Origin: Viola odorata
Lineage: Eukaryota > Streptophyta > Magnoliopsida > Malpighiales > Violaceae
DNA length: 64,000 bases
Direction of reading: 5' to 3'
Assembly: GCA_963691705.1 (NCBI GenBank)
Contig: OY829540.1
Coordinates: forward strand, 43,994,158-44,058,157
Of this stretch, positions 35,059 through 46,143 are shown piece after piece. Numbering within the stretch: the stretch's first letter is position 1; each line of letters starts with the position of its first letter. Made by a program: the position numbers and the translations under genes. The notes beneath the pieces are model-generated. The model worked only from the letters and a program-made list of their open reading frames with translations. It did not search any database and was not told the DNA's origin.

Positions 35059-35582
35059 GTTAGTTAGCCTATTAGTTGATTTACATGATTGGGGTATTTC
35101 TTTTTATTTGATCATGAGAAAACTTATAATTTGATGTTTTCATGCTATACATACGTTGGACGGTGACGACAAAACATACAAACAATAGCTTCTTTTGTCC
35201 AGGATATATCATATACACCTTTTAATAGTATGATATGCTAGCTAGCTTCTCAAAATTCTTGTCTAGTCCATTTCCAAAATTTGTCCACATGCATAAATAT
35301 GCATTTCTCAATTTTCACGTCAAGACAATTAAAAGAAGCAATAGGTAAAGCAGTCGTACTAATTGTTCAAAAATTTGAAGAATCATCCACCATAGTACTC
35401 TCTTTGGAATCGTAGCTGGAATTTTCCTCTATCTCTCTTTTCTTTTTCTCCTACTTTAGTTTTTTGTTTGGATTCTCATTTATCAAGATTTTGGAATGTG
35501 AGTGATGAAGAGCACGAAAAAGTACACAACCAAACACGGCCCGGCCGTCCATTTATTCCCCTTTGCCTCTTCTCTAACCTTG

Positions 35583-35593
35583 TATATATATAA
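35583..35593 (+). promoter_or_regulatory. TATA box of the RanBP2-type zinc-finger gene
   Basis: TATATATATAA, followed by a leader with a (CAC)n run at 35615-35633. The position suggests a transcription start near 35615-35625 and a 5' UTR interrupted by an intron. Confidence 0.6.
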
Positions 35594-35731
35594 GCACCCC
35601 CCACAAAATTCACTCACCACCACCACCACCACCTTCCATTTTCTTTGAATTCCAAACCCTTTCTTGCTACTTATTCATATTTCATCCCTCAACCTTTTTA
35701 TTTCCCGTTTTAATCCTTTCTCACTTCAAAG

Positions 35732-35976
35732 GTTTGTACATTCTACATTTTCTAGCCAAGTTTTGTGTTTCAAAATAAATTTAATATATATAATATAGTG
35801 CAAGTGGTGAGAAAAAAATACTACTATTATCACTATTTCCTTTTATTAAATTCTTAGAATTTGGGTCCTATGATAACATGCCTACAAATATAGAAGAAAC
35901 AAAAATCAAAGTAGGGTCATTTTTTCTTATTTCAATCCCTACTTATTAATTTGTTTTCAATTTCTAATTAATGTAG
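35732..35976 (+). other. Intron in the 5' UTR of the zinc-finger gene
   Basis: A CAAAG/GTTTGT donor and a TAATGTAG/GAAAAA acceptor enclose 245 AT-rich bases. The start codon follows six bases into the next exon. Introns at this place often raise expression in plants; here that is inference. Confidence 0.6.
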
Positions 35977-35982
35977 GAAAAA

Positions 35983-36759
35983 ATGAGTCGGCCAGGAGAT
36001 TGGAACTGCAGGTCATGCCAGCACTTGAACTTCCAGAGGCGTGACTCTTGCCAGCGATGCCACGACCCTAGGTCTGGTGGTGGCGCTGATTTCGGTGGTT
36101 TTGGAGGCCGAGGCGGCGGCGGGTCATCATTCGGGTTCACCACCGGGTCGGATGTTCGCCCCGGGGACTGGTATTGCGCTGCTGGAAATTGTGGGGCCCA
36201 CAATTTCGCTAGCCGGTCCAGTTGCTTCAAGTGTGGTGTGTACAAGGATGATGCCGGTGGTGGAGGGTTTGTCGACTCTGACATCTCTCGTGCTAGAGGA
36301 TTAGGAGGCAGCGGCGGAGGCGGCGGCAACCGGTCTGGATGGAAATCCGGGGATTGGATTTGCACTAGGTACGCACATTTTTTCCCTTCGAAAAGTAATA
36401 ATGTCTGACACATAACATGTGCTTTACGTTCAACATGGTTTTTACTTTACGTATATAATAAATAACAATAGCTTTTTAAATGGATTTCCTTTTTTTTTTC
36501 TTCTCTTTTTTGGTTTGTTTTTTACTGCTTTTGCTAGTGAAGTAAAGGACCAAAAGACATGGAGAAAAATAAGTACTATATTTCGACAACAATTTTTTTT
36601 ATATAAATAGAAAAAAATAAAGAATATATAGCATCATCTAACATATGTTTAATGTGGATACTTTACAGGTGGGGATGCAACGAACACAACTTTGCTAGCA
36701 GAATGGAATGTTTCAAGTGCAATGCTCCAAGAGAGCTTAGCAGCAGAACTTCCTACTAG
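35983..36759 (+). CDS. RanBP2-type (NZF-like) zinc-finger protein with three fingers
   Basis: Two exons, 35983-36368 and 36669-36759, join in frame to 158 residues; the intron is GT-AG. Three RanBP2-type fingers follow the pattern GDW-x-C-x(2-4)-C-x3-N-F-x5-C-x2-C: residues 5-26 (GDWNCRSC...CQRC), 61-84 (GDWYCAAGNC...CFKC) and 123-146 (GDWICTRWGC...CFKC). The linkers are glycine-rich. Plant proteins of this size and layout form a small family, some implicated in single-stranded RNA binding and stress responses. Each finger keeps the Trp, Asn-Phe and four cysteines needed for RNA contact. No membrane segment or targeting signal is seen. The exact orthologue is uncertain. Confidence 0.92.
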
Positions 36760-37807
36760 ACATCTTCCCCAAGGTGTTGGCTAATATATGTATATACACA
36801 TTTCATGCATCATGTGCATTTAATAATCGTTTATATATTTATAGCGTTCTTATCATTATGAAATGGCTAATCTTGTAGGGTATTGCATGAAGCAAGCGAT
36901 CGAACTCAAGAGTACGCCTACAAGATTAAAGGATATTGATATATCTCTACTTTTTTCTTTCTTAATTAATTTTGTTTATGGTGTTAATGAAATAGGGTTT
37001 TTTTGAGGTGAAACGATTAATGTATATATTGGTTTGAGGTATCAAACCATATATATATATATATAATTAGTTCACTTCCAAGGTATGTAACCCTTGGCAT
37101 TTTGTTAATTAGGCTTCCCATAATTAGAAGTTATATTGTTTGTTTCTGTTCTATCCATTAATGTAACAAAGGGGAAAAAGAAAAAGAAATGTACTACTAG
37201 CAGTAATTTTCCTCCTTTGTTTAATTAATTAATTAATTAATTAAGAGACTTAATTAATTTATGTTTTATTGTAAGGTGCATGCATGGTTTTCTTAAAAGA
37301 AGATGATTCTCTCCTCACTATTTTGTTATAATTATTTGAAATGATTTTTTTTTAATAGAAAGTGGAATATTTATTATTAGGCGTCATGAGAATATGATCA
37401 AAAGCCCCCAAAAAGATCAGAATACAATCGAGAAAGTTGGAAAGAATCAAAACTGGCCTAACAAATAGCTTAAGTCAGCAACCAGCTATCTAACTCGTTT
37501 GAAATGATTGTCATCAACTTCACTATATTTGAAAGACTGCCTTTATATATTATTTCCATAGAATGGTCCAAAAGAATGCTTTGCAAGAAGCTGAAACTGA
37601 AATCAAAGTAATCACTTCAAAACTTGCCAAGGGACCATGAAAAGATGGTTGATATATGGAATGGGTATACACGTATATTAGCTTTGTCCTACTCCAGAAC
37701 AACGCAAATCATATAGCAAAGTGACAAAAATAATTTATTTTTCTCTTACTATGAATCACCCTAGATGTGAAAAATTAGAGCAAATCGAAATTATATATAC
37801 TCCCTTG
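36760..37807. other. 3' region of the zinc-finger gene and AT-rich intergenic DNA
   Basis: The 3' UTR probably reaches 36.9-37.2 kb. Simple repeats occur: (TA)n at 37050-37066 and a TTAA/AATT run at about 37219-37243. Nothing else is recognised before the LINE. Confidence 0.45.
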
Positions 37808-38099
37808 TGTTTTTTTTTAAATAGACTAGAATTTTTATTTAAAAGAGAGAAAAGTCATGGAGTACATGACGAAGAACACGCCCAACACAACACAACAGAA
37901 CAGACAGCAGGAGTCATGCAAACGTACGACGCTGCCCTACAACACACACATACAGACCCTCTAACTCGCTACAACAGCCACGAGGAAAAACAACCCAGAC
38001 TCACCCCAAATGATTAACCCCCCAAACATAGAACCAAGTCGAGGAGATCAGCATCTGCGAAGACGAGTAAGGAAACTGGGAGTCACGATTACGGAGCCA

Positions 38100-41000
38100 C
38101 TATTGCCATGTGGCGAAGATGATATTGATCGAACGGAACTCACAGAAATTCCGATGATTGAAGACAACTCCATTCCGTTGATTCCAGATAGTCCAAATGA
38201 TGGCATACGACAGGGAATTCCACATAGATCTCTTGGTCGATGACACAATTCCCAGCAGCTCACCCCAACAAGGCCAGAGGGCAGCTACAGATCCAGGAAT
38301 CACCCACGAGACACCTACCCATTTCGAAATGAAGCTCCATATTTTCGCTGTGACTGAACAATGGAGGAGGAGGTGGTCTGTATCTTCTTCCGAAGCCAGA
38401 CATAAAGGACACTGACTCTCTTCCGCTGCCAGCATGAGACGCTTTCGAAGGAAGCCACGCGTAACGATCCTGTCTTGCATTGCCAACCAAACCATAAATT
38501 CCACATGGTGGGGAGCAAGCTTGCTCCAGCAGGAGGACAATACATCATTTCTACGATCACCATACCATTGAAGTTCCAACCCTTTGCACAAAGAGCTAAC
38601 CGTGTAATTTCCGGATGTGTCTAAACACCAGATCAGCTTGTCCCGCTCTTGCTCCTCCTTCGGCCAAACCAACAAACCCATCAAATTGTGCAACTCCTCC
38701 ACTTCCCAAGCAAACAACCCCCGTCTCCAATCCCACTTCCAAACCCACATGGACCCTTCCCAAGCTCTATATTCCTCTACCACACCCAGCTGATTCGCTG
38801 AAAGAGAATACAACCGGGGAAACCTACACGCAAGAGGAACGCGAGTTGCCCAAGGATCCCACCAGAATTTGAACGCAGCACCATTACCTAGCTTCAACCT
38901 AGTGTTAGCTGCCCAAAACCCGAAGATATTCCCACCCCGATTGCAGGCCGACACAATGTCACCCCAACCTCTAGAATAATTCACTCTATCACCACGCCAA
39001 AGGTCCCCCATCGACTGAAAATTATATTCTTTTCGTATGATATCAGCCCATAATTTGTCTTCTTCATTGATTAACTTCCACACCCATTTGAACATTAGAG
39101 CTTCATTTCTAGTCTTCAAACAACCAATGCCCAAACCTCCCAACTCAATAGGTCTTTTAACAACATCCCATTTGATTTTGGGAAGCCCCCTTTTAGCATC
39201 ATCTCCACTCCATAGGAATCTCTGCATGATGCGCTCGCATTGCTTAATGACTACTTTTGGCATCCGAAACAGCGACATATTATACACCGGGATACTAGCC
39301 AGAGTAAATTTGATGAGGGTAATCCTCCCCCCCACTGAAAGCAGTGCACCTTTCCAACTCCCAAGTTTCCTCCTCATGGTTTGGATAAGGCAATCCCAGC
39401 TAGAAATTTTCCTCAGATTCATGCCAACATAAGAACCCAAGTAACGAAACGGCAACATATCATATCTACACCCCGCGCGACGAGCCAAAACCTCTCCCGA
39501 CGTTCTGAACATATTAATACCCACCAAGGTGCTCTTGTGGTAGTTCACCTTCAACCCTGAGAACGCGTTGAACCAACGTAAAATTCCCTTGACACACTGG
39601 ATTTCCTTTTCATCATTACGGACAAAAACAAACGTATCATCCGCGAACTGGAGGTGCGTAATCCTCCAATCAAGAGACTCATTACCCACGCCTTTTAATA
39701 AACCACAACACTGCGCTCTCCTAATCAACTGATTAATCCCCTCCGCTGCAATGTTGAACAAAAATAGAGACATAGAACATCCCTGACGCAATCCCCTTCC
39801 CACCCTAAATTCCCCCGACGGAGACCCATTTATTAGAACAGATACTCTGGCAGTACTAAGGCATTGCTGAATCCACCCCCTCCACTTCGTGCTAAAACCC
39901 ATATGAGTCATAACTTCGTCCAAATAACCCCAGTCTACTGAATCATAGGTCTTCTCAAAGTCCAACTTAAAAAGAAACCCCTGTTGCTTTGACGATTGCA
40001 AGAAGCTAGTGACTTCATTCGCTATTAGAACACAATCAAGGGTCTGCCTCCGTGTGATGAAACCATACCGACCTTCACTAATAATGGACTTGCTCACTAA
40101 GCTCAGACGCTTAGCCAGTAATTTGGAAATGATCTTGTAGAAGCAGCTAACAAGACTAATGGGGCGAAATTCGCTAAATCGTTTAGCAGAGGTCACTTTA
40201 GGAATGAATTGTTAGCTCCCATCTGAAAGCTCCCTAATCTTAAAAATTCACTCACAAGTTGACACATATCCTGGCCAATGATATCCCAAGCTTTCTGAAT
40301 AAAGCGCATAGAAAAACCATCAGGCCCAGGGGCTTTGTCCCCACCACAGGACTTGACAGCCTCCCAAATTTCCTCCACCGTCGCATCCCTGTCAAGACCT
40401 TCAACCTCAAAAATACTGAGTTTAGGGAACCCGAGATCAGGAATCTGAGGCCTATCCCACCTATCAGCGCGGAAGAAGCGTGAAAAATGTCTCACGGCTT
40501 CTTCCTTGACCTCAGCAGGGGTCGTGGCCCTCCCATGCTCATGGATGATCTCAGATATACTGTTCTTTCTCTTCTGCACCTTGGCCATAACATGAAAGAA
40601 CTTGGTGTTGCGGTCACCAAGTAGGTCCCACTTGAAACGAGACTTTTGTTTCCACAACTTACAAAGATGGCCTAGTTGATCTCACAAAGCCGAGAGGTCT
40701 CTCAGTTTATCCACTAACTCTTCTTCCCCCAATCGCCACTCGTCCTCGAGCTTGTCCCAATCTTTCACTTTACCTTGCAACTCCCTCAGCCGACCTTCTA
40801 CATTGCCGAAATGCTCATGGTTCCAAACTTTCAGTCTCCCTTTCAGCCATCTCATTTTACAGACAACCATGTTGTCCCCCTGAAAAACTGTCGCCGCTTC
40901 ATCCCAAAGCCTTTTGACCAAGTCTCTAAAGCCATGAACATCCCACCACGACCCTAAATCTCTGAACGGTTTCGGCCCCCAGTTCACCTGCTCATCGCTG

Positions 41001-41690
41001 ACCAAAATAGGTACGTGATCAGACTCGTTACGCCCCAAGGCAGCAAGCCTTAAGATCCGGATGTCGGGCACTCCACTCAGGATGAACCATAACACGGTCA
41101 ATTCTACTGCGGCTTACGGAGTTAGCCCACGTAAAGCGTCTACCAGATAGGGGAATATCCTGAAGCCTACACCTGTCCACCCACTGCTGAAAATCAGCCA
41201 TGCCTCTCGTCAATTCCCCCCCATGAAGCCTCTCTTCTGGCTTAAGGACCTCGTTAAAGTCTCCCGCCACAATGATAGGAATCCCATATCCCTCTATCAA
41301 CTCTGCTAGCTGAATCCACAAACTCCCCCGACGGATTTCATCATTGTAAGCATACACATTTAGGAAAACACAACTAAACTTGGACGTTGTCAGGACCCCT
41401 TCCACCCAAATAAAATGGTCCCCAACAACACGGTTGCTTTCTGTGAAGTACCCCTTATCCCAAATGGTAAGCAACCCACCCGATCTCCCCACCGATGGGG
41501 CAGAAATCCAGGCTATCTCATTACTGTGCCATAGAGAACTTATGAAAAAATCCGTAACATTCGTGTTCTTAGTTTCCTGCAGGAAGCAAACGTCAAGTCT
41601 TTCTCTCTGAATACACGTCCTTACAAATCTACGTTTAACCAATGACTGTAATTCCCTACAGTTCTACGAAAGCAATCCAACCATCATCCT
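38100..41690 (-). pseudogene. LINE ORF2: endonuclease and reverse transcriptase, broken
   Basis: The apurinic-type endonuclease lies at 41642-41028 with FLQETK, AGDFNEV and SRIDRVMV. Just upstream a tryptophan of the LSWNCRGL-type start is replaced by a stop (about 41665). A frameshift near 41090 separates it from the SDHVPI end and a linker (41101-40682). Another stop at 40682 precedes 40657-40193, which ends in a shift near 40205. Then a 698-residue frame (40196-38100) contains FRPISLV, GRYGFITRRQTLD, GLRQGCSMSLFLFN, the active site LQFADDTFVF, and a zinc-binding C-terminal domain CPLC...HLLLHC. KTYDSVDW replaces the common KAYD, and GCSMSLF replaces GCPLSPF. ORF2 nicks DNA and copies the element RNA at the target. 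Confidence 0.9.
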
Positions 41691-41719
41691 GTTCTAAACA
41701 CGCTTAAAAATACAAAAGT

Positions 41720-43302
41720 TCAACACTTACTAAAATCAGCAACCTCTTTTTCAAAGCGAGCCACGTCAAAATAACGCAGCGATTCCTCATTAACGTTCTC
41801 TGTTAATGACATGGTTTTGCCCAACTCCCAAATGTCCCCAACTAGGATAGTTGCGTCCAGCGCCTTGTTCACTTGTCTAATGTCCTCATCATCCACCTGA
41901 ACTCTGCTAGAAAGAGATCCCGTCTCAGATTTCTCCGTCGCCAAACTGCCCAAGGTCCCCACGAATTTCTTCATTTTCCTTCTTCTAACTATGACCAACG
42001 AGCCAAAAGAAATATCGTTCCTCTTGGTCCTAGACGACGTCTCCTCCACAATCTCTATGTTTCTATTGAAACCTGACAAGTTCTCACCCTCTTGGTCCTC
42101 CTTCGAACAACCCATATCAACTTCTTCGTTCTCTTCCTCACTCTCCTCCCCCTCTTTCAAATCCACCCCAATCATCCAGTCCAGGTTTGAAATAGCCCCT
42201 TGTAGCGGTTCTTCGTGGCAAGAAACCTTGTAAAGAATCCCCTTTAAGCTTACCATGATCTCCCTATATACATGTGTGCTATTAGTGGAAATGAGGATCC
42301 GTCCTACATCAAGTCTTTTCCTATCCAGCGTGTTCTCGTCCACAGCAACTAGACCTCCCAGCTTGCTTCCAATAAGATCAAAGGTAGACTATCCCCACGT
42401 TTCTATAGGAATCCCAACACATTGCACCCAACACAACCTGCCCCCATCCACCGTTGCCTCGTTCCATCGCATGACCTTAAAAAATAATTCACTGGTCGCA
42501 ACATTTGTCTCGTTTAAAGCTTTTTCCATGTGGATTTACTTTCGAACTCTAGTAGCACTAAACCACGCCCCATCATCCGAGTTTCGCATATCCATCCCGC
42601 CTTTAAAACCAATTCTTGTATCTCAGGAATGGCTTCAATACGTTTAAGCGCACCAATGACACTCTTTTCCAGCCATATGTCGTTTTGTTCTGGAATGGTT
42701 ACCTTGATGACTTCCTTATCGTTTGCCATGCTCTCTTCAGCCGGTTTAGGTGGTGGCACTACCACCTCCTTATACGTTTTCTTCCCCCATACTGAACTCG
42801 ATTTGCTTGTATTTTCCAGCTGCACGTGCGCTTTCACATGCGCTACCCCCTGCTTGGGCTGTTCCCTCCACCTCCCATGTTTCCCAATTTTACAACGAAT
42901 TTCCGAAGCTCCTATAAGTTGGTGGTCTAACGCATATTCCATCTCTCTAGGGTTATCAATCCCATCGAAGCGAATAAAGCCAAATCTTTTACCTGCCAGG
43001 TTTCAACGCATAGGAATGTAGATATCTTTAAGGGCTCCAAACCGTGGTAAATCCCATCTCCTTATGATTAGCCGCTCTAGAATCTTATGGTCCACGTGTT
43101 GAGGTAGATTCTCGACATAAAATGTTACCACGTTGGCATTCTCTTCTCCATACTGATACGAAGGTCGAGGCAGAGACCTCATGCCCTCATGACCACGTGA
43201 ACCCATAAGACCAGATATGGAGGAGGTAAGAAGAAGGTTTGGTTTCACCCCAACCACAGTGGGTGTATCGGTGTTTGGTTTCTCTCCGAAAGCAGTGGGC
43301 AC
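41720..43302 (-). pseudogene. LINE ORF1: RRM-like/DUF4283 RNA-binding protein, broken
   Basis: The N-terminal frame (43302-43003) has FYVENLP and LKDIYIPMR, an RRM-like start. A single TGA (at 43003-43005, probably a former CGA) interrupts it, then the same frame reads LAGKRFGFIRFDGI and on to 42514. A one-base shift near 42520 and a further stop near 42390 lead to the third piece (42343-41720), which begins in VDENTLDRKRLDVGRILI and is acidic further on. The protein would coat element RNA. Confidence 0.75.
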
Positions 43303-43365
43303 ACCAAAAGGGCCAAGCCTAGCTGGGCAGCAGCTAGGTTTCGCGGGTTTCCTCGGGAGAGAAAT

Positions 43366-46143
43366 TTGTTTTTTTTTTGAGAATTTGTGTTGATGCGAAT
43401 ATTGTTCCCCTTACTTCCCTCCGTGTTATATTTACTTTTTGTTTAAATTACTTATCATTTTTTCTATTTTTTAAATAAATGTTAGTGTAATTTTACTCAA
43501 TCACTCCTATGAACTTAACTAGTAATTTTTTGTCAAAAATTATACAGTACACCTGGTGTGTTATGTTACTTCGTTCACCCACTCATATTAACCAATAAGG
43601 ACTATAAAATTAGATAATAGTGGGATAAATTTCAAAAGAACTCGTCCACGTAAAATCACTTTATTAGTTTGGGTGCATGTTAAATTAGAATACCGGGTGC
43701 ACTATATAATTTATACCAACAAATTTAGTGTTTCATCAAAGCATCCCACGAATTATGATAAGCGTTGGACTCCTTGTTTCGCAAGCGAATTTTCCATGTG
43801 ATTTGCCTCCACAAAATGTGTTTGAGAGTTACTTGGCTAAGCGATGATCTAAACTCCTCAATTCTGACTCAAACTGTCATCTTAATTAGCGGTGATCAAC
43901 TCTATGGTACCTAATTAATGGCCGAACAAGGAATTTATGAGCCATGTAAACCTGATGGGCCTTAGCTACGGGTCTCGTGGTGCTTAATTCAACGTAGAAA
44001 AATTGTCCAGGTGACACTGAATCTATGTCATGTGGAATCATATAGAGAATAATTAATTTCACTAGTAATAAATAAAGTCCAAAGCTTATTGAAAGAAAAA
44101 GAGAGATAAGATTGTTAATTTAATTGACTCGGACTTATCATAGAGAATGAGAAAAGCCTAGGTCATTTTATAGCACTAAAACATTGGATTCTCTTCATTG
44201 ACCTAATATGCAACTTAAGAAAGCAAGTATAGGGCAATCATGGATGTCTCCTCCAGCTCTGTGCCATTTAGGCTTTAAGCAAAGATTCTCGCCTTTCTTT
44301 AAAGCTATATTTATCCTTTATGTTTGATATTTACTCCCTCCTTCCAAAACAAAACGTTTTAGTCACAATTTTTAAGAATATTTTTAGATTAAAATATTAT
44401 CTCTCTTTAAGTTAAATGAATTTATTTGACTATTTCACAGACGATTAACCAATATAAATTAAGATATTTTGTTAAAAAAATGACATAATTTACAAATTAC
44501 ATAAAAAACAATAAAATATTATTTAATTTCAAATTTATTAAAATTTCTAAAGAGTAACTTTTTTAAGACATTTTTGTGTGACATTTTTGGTTAGGGCCCA
44601 TGGTTTATATTTGTAGTTGTATGTGTGTTTATCTTTGTGGCATGCAGTGAGGTCTTTAATTTGGTGTGCTTCATTTTAGAGAATATTATCATGAAAAGGA
44701 TAACATTATCAATTGTATAAACTTTAATTTTTGGAAAAAGAAAAAGAAAAAGTCTATCATTTATAAAAAGAAAGGCAATTGAAAGGTAAATCTTTCCGGT
44801 TAAAGGACATTTTTAAAACCCTTTAATTTTCCAATTTTACTTCAAAGTGTGGATTAATACTATTAAATTCCTAGTATGGAAGTTAATTTTTCTTATTTTC
44901 AAAATAATAGTAACTTAATTTGTATGAAAAAAACTAAGCACATGAAGTTATTCTAAGAAAAAAAATTATAAATGGCTAGTCTACTTGGTGAAATAGTTTA
45001 CCAATTGTAACACTAATGTTTATGTTTAGTTAGATGATTTTTTTTTTCAATAAACTGGTGATGTATTAAAATCATATATATAAGAAGTGCACCGAGGTAA
45101 AAAATCAGGGAACTAAGACTACCGACGAGCCCACAAGACGTCCATAACCGAACACAAAGCCATGTAAAACTTAATTAGTCCAAATCACAATACATGTTGT
45201 TTGATCATTTTGAACCATAAGATTGACCAATTATATATTGATGTGTCTAAGTTTCTGGCCTACAAACACTTGACATATAGCACGTCATGGGGTCGTTTTT
45301 TAAAGGTTAAAATTAACGGAACTATTAAGTATAAAGTTCATTTTAAGTGAAAATACTAATGAGAATTAATGTAATTAAGCACAAAAAATCATGTAAATTA
45401 GGCTTTTTTTTCCTCAATACGCAAATGGAAGTGGGTATAGCAAAATTAGTTCAAAGCCCACATACTTTCAGAAATTAGTACAAAGTCCACGTACTTTCAG
45501 ACTTGAGAATGGGCTTAGGTGTTTACATATTTTTATGTAAAACGGGCTGGAACGAAACTTCAGGCCCATTGAACGAGTGAAACACTGCAAACTTTCTTCC
45601 ACAAACGGAGAAACCTAAATGTGGATAACAAATCTTTAATTGTGAGTGTTTACCTATTTGTCCACCTAATGACTTAATTTTTAGTTTCAAATTTGGAGAG
45701 AAAAAAAATCATGATATAAAAATTATCTTTTTTGATAATTCTCGAATAGGCAAAGAAAAATGTAATTAAATTATAATACCCCAACATTATTTTTGAGGAA
45801 AAAATAAAATCTATAAAAAAAAATCTAAATTTTGAGGTGTTGTATAGTTGTTGGGTTATAGTGACTCCTTTCCATTTGCTGGCATTTTCTTTTCTGGGGC
45901 GTTCATGTTAGGCCTCCTACCTAGCTCCTCTCTTCCTCTCCGTTCTGTACAAAGTCCCAAAATCTGTAGCACACGTGTACACAAAATTCCTAAATTCACA
46001 TGACACACATGGTTCACAATCTTTGAACTCTCTGAATATTTAAGATTATATTTCAACAACTGGGTTGTTTGTACGTCTGTCCTCTGCACCCTTTTGTTTA
46101 TTTTATTGGTTTCTCCGGCACCCAAAAAGCTTCAAACTCTCCT
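43366..46143. other. Intergenic DNA with small repeats; upstream region of BADC
   Basis: A probable MITE lies at 43530-43722. A CTCCCTCCTTCCAAAACAAA segment at 44335 resembles one end of a Stowaway-type element, but no second end is visible. A 36-bp near-duplicate (AATTAGTTCAAAGCCCACAT... and AATTAGTACAAAGTCCACGT...) lies at 45446-45515. The last 250 bases are the likely 5' UTR and promoter of BADC, without a convincing TATA box. Confidence 0.4.
43530..43722. mobile_element. Small MITE-like inverted-repeat element
   Basis: AAAATTATACAGTACACCTGG at the left is matched, inverted and with changes, by CCGGGTGCACTATATAATTT at the right. The terminal similarity is about 20 bases. No target duplication was identified, so the class is open. 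Confidence 0.5.

Larger units (their letters stand above)
37808..43365 (-). mobile_element. L1-type LINE retrotransposon, full-length-like but decayed
   Basis: On the minus strand the order is ORF1 (RRM-like/DUF4283 type), endonuclease, reverse transcriptase, a zinc-binding C-terminal domain, a 3' UTR with an AATAAA-like signal near 37840, and a short A-tail (T-run at 37808-37818 on the plus strand). Total length about 5.5 kb fits plant L1 elements. A short possible target duplication (ACACAA) flanks it, too short to rely on. Several stops and frameshifts make it inactive. Confidence 0.88.

Noticed and set aside
35964..36413. 149-residue minus-strand Pro-rich ORF
   Set aside because: It is the mirror of the glycine-rich zinc-finger exon, which has clear domains and splice sites on the plus strand.
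44335..44600. Possible Stowaway-like MITE
   Set aside because: Only one CTCCCTCC-type end is visible; the expected inverted second end and TA duplication were not found.
45856..46125. 89-residue minus-strand ORF before BADC
   Set aside because: It overlaps the likely BADC 5' UTR/promoter and shows no domain.
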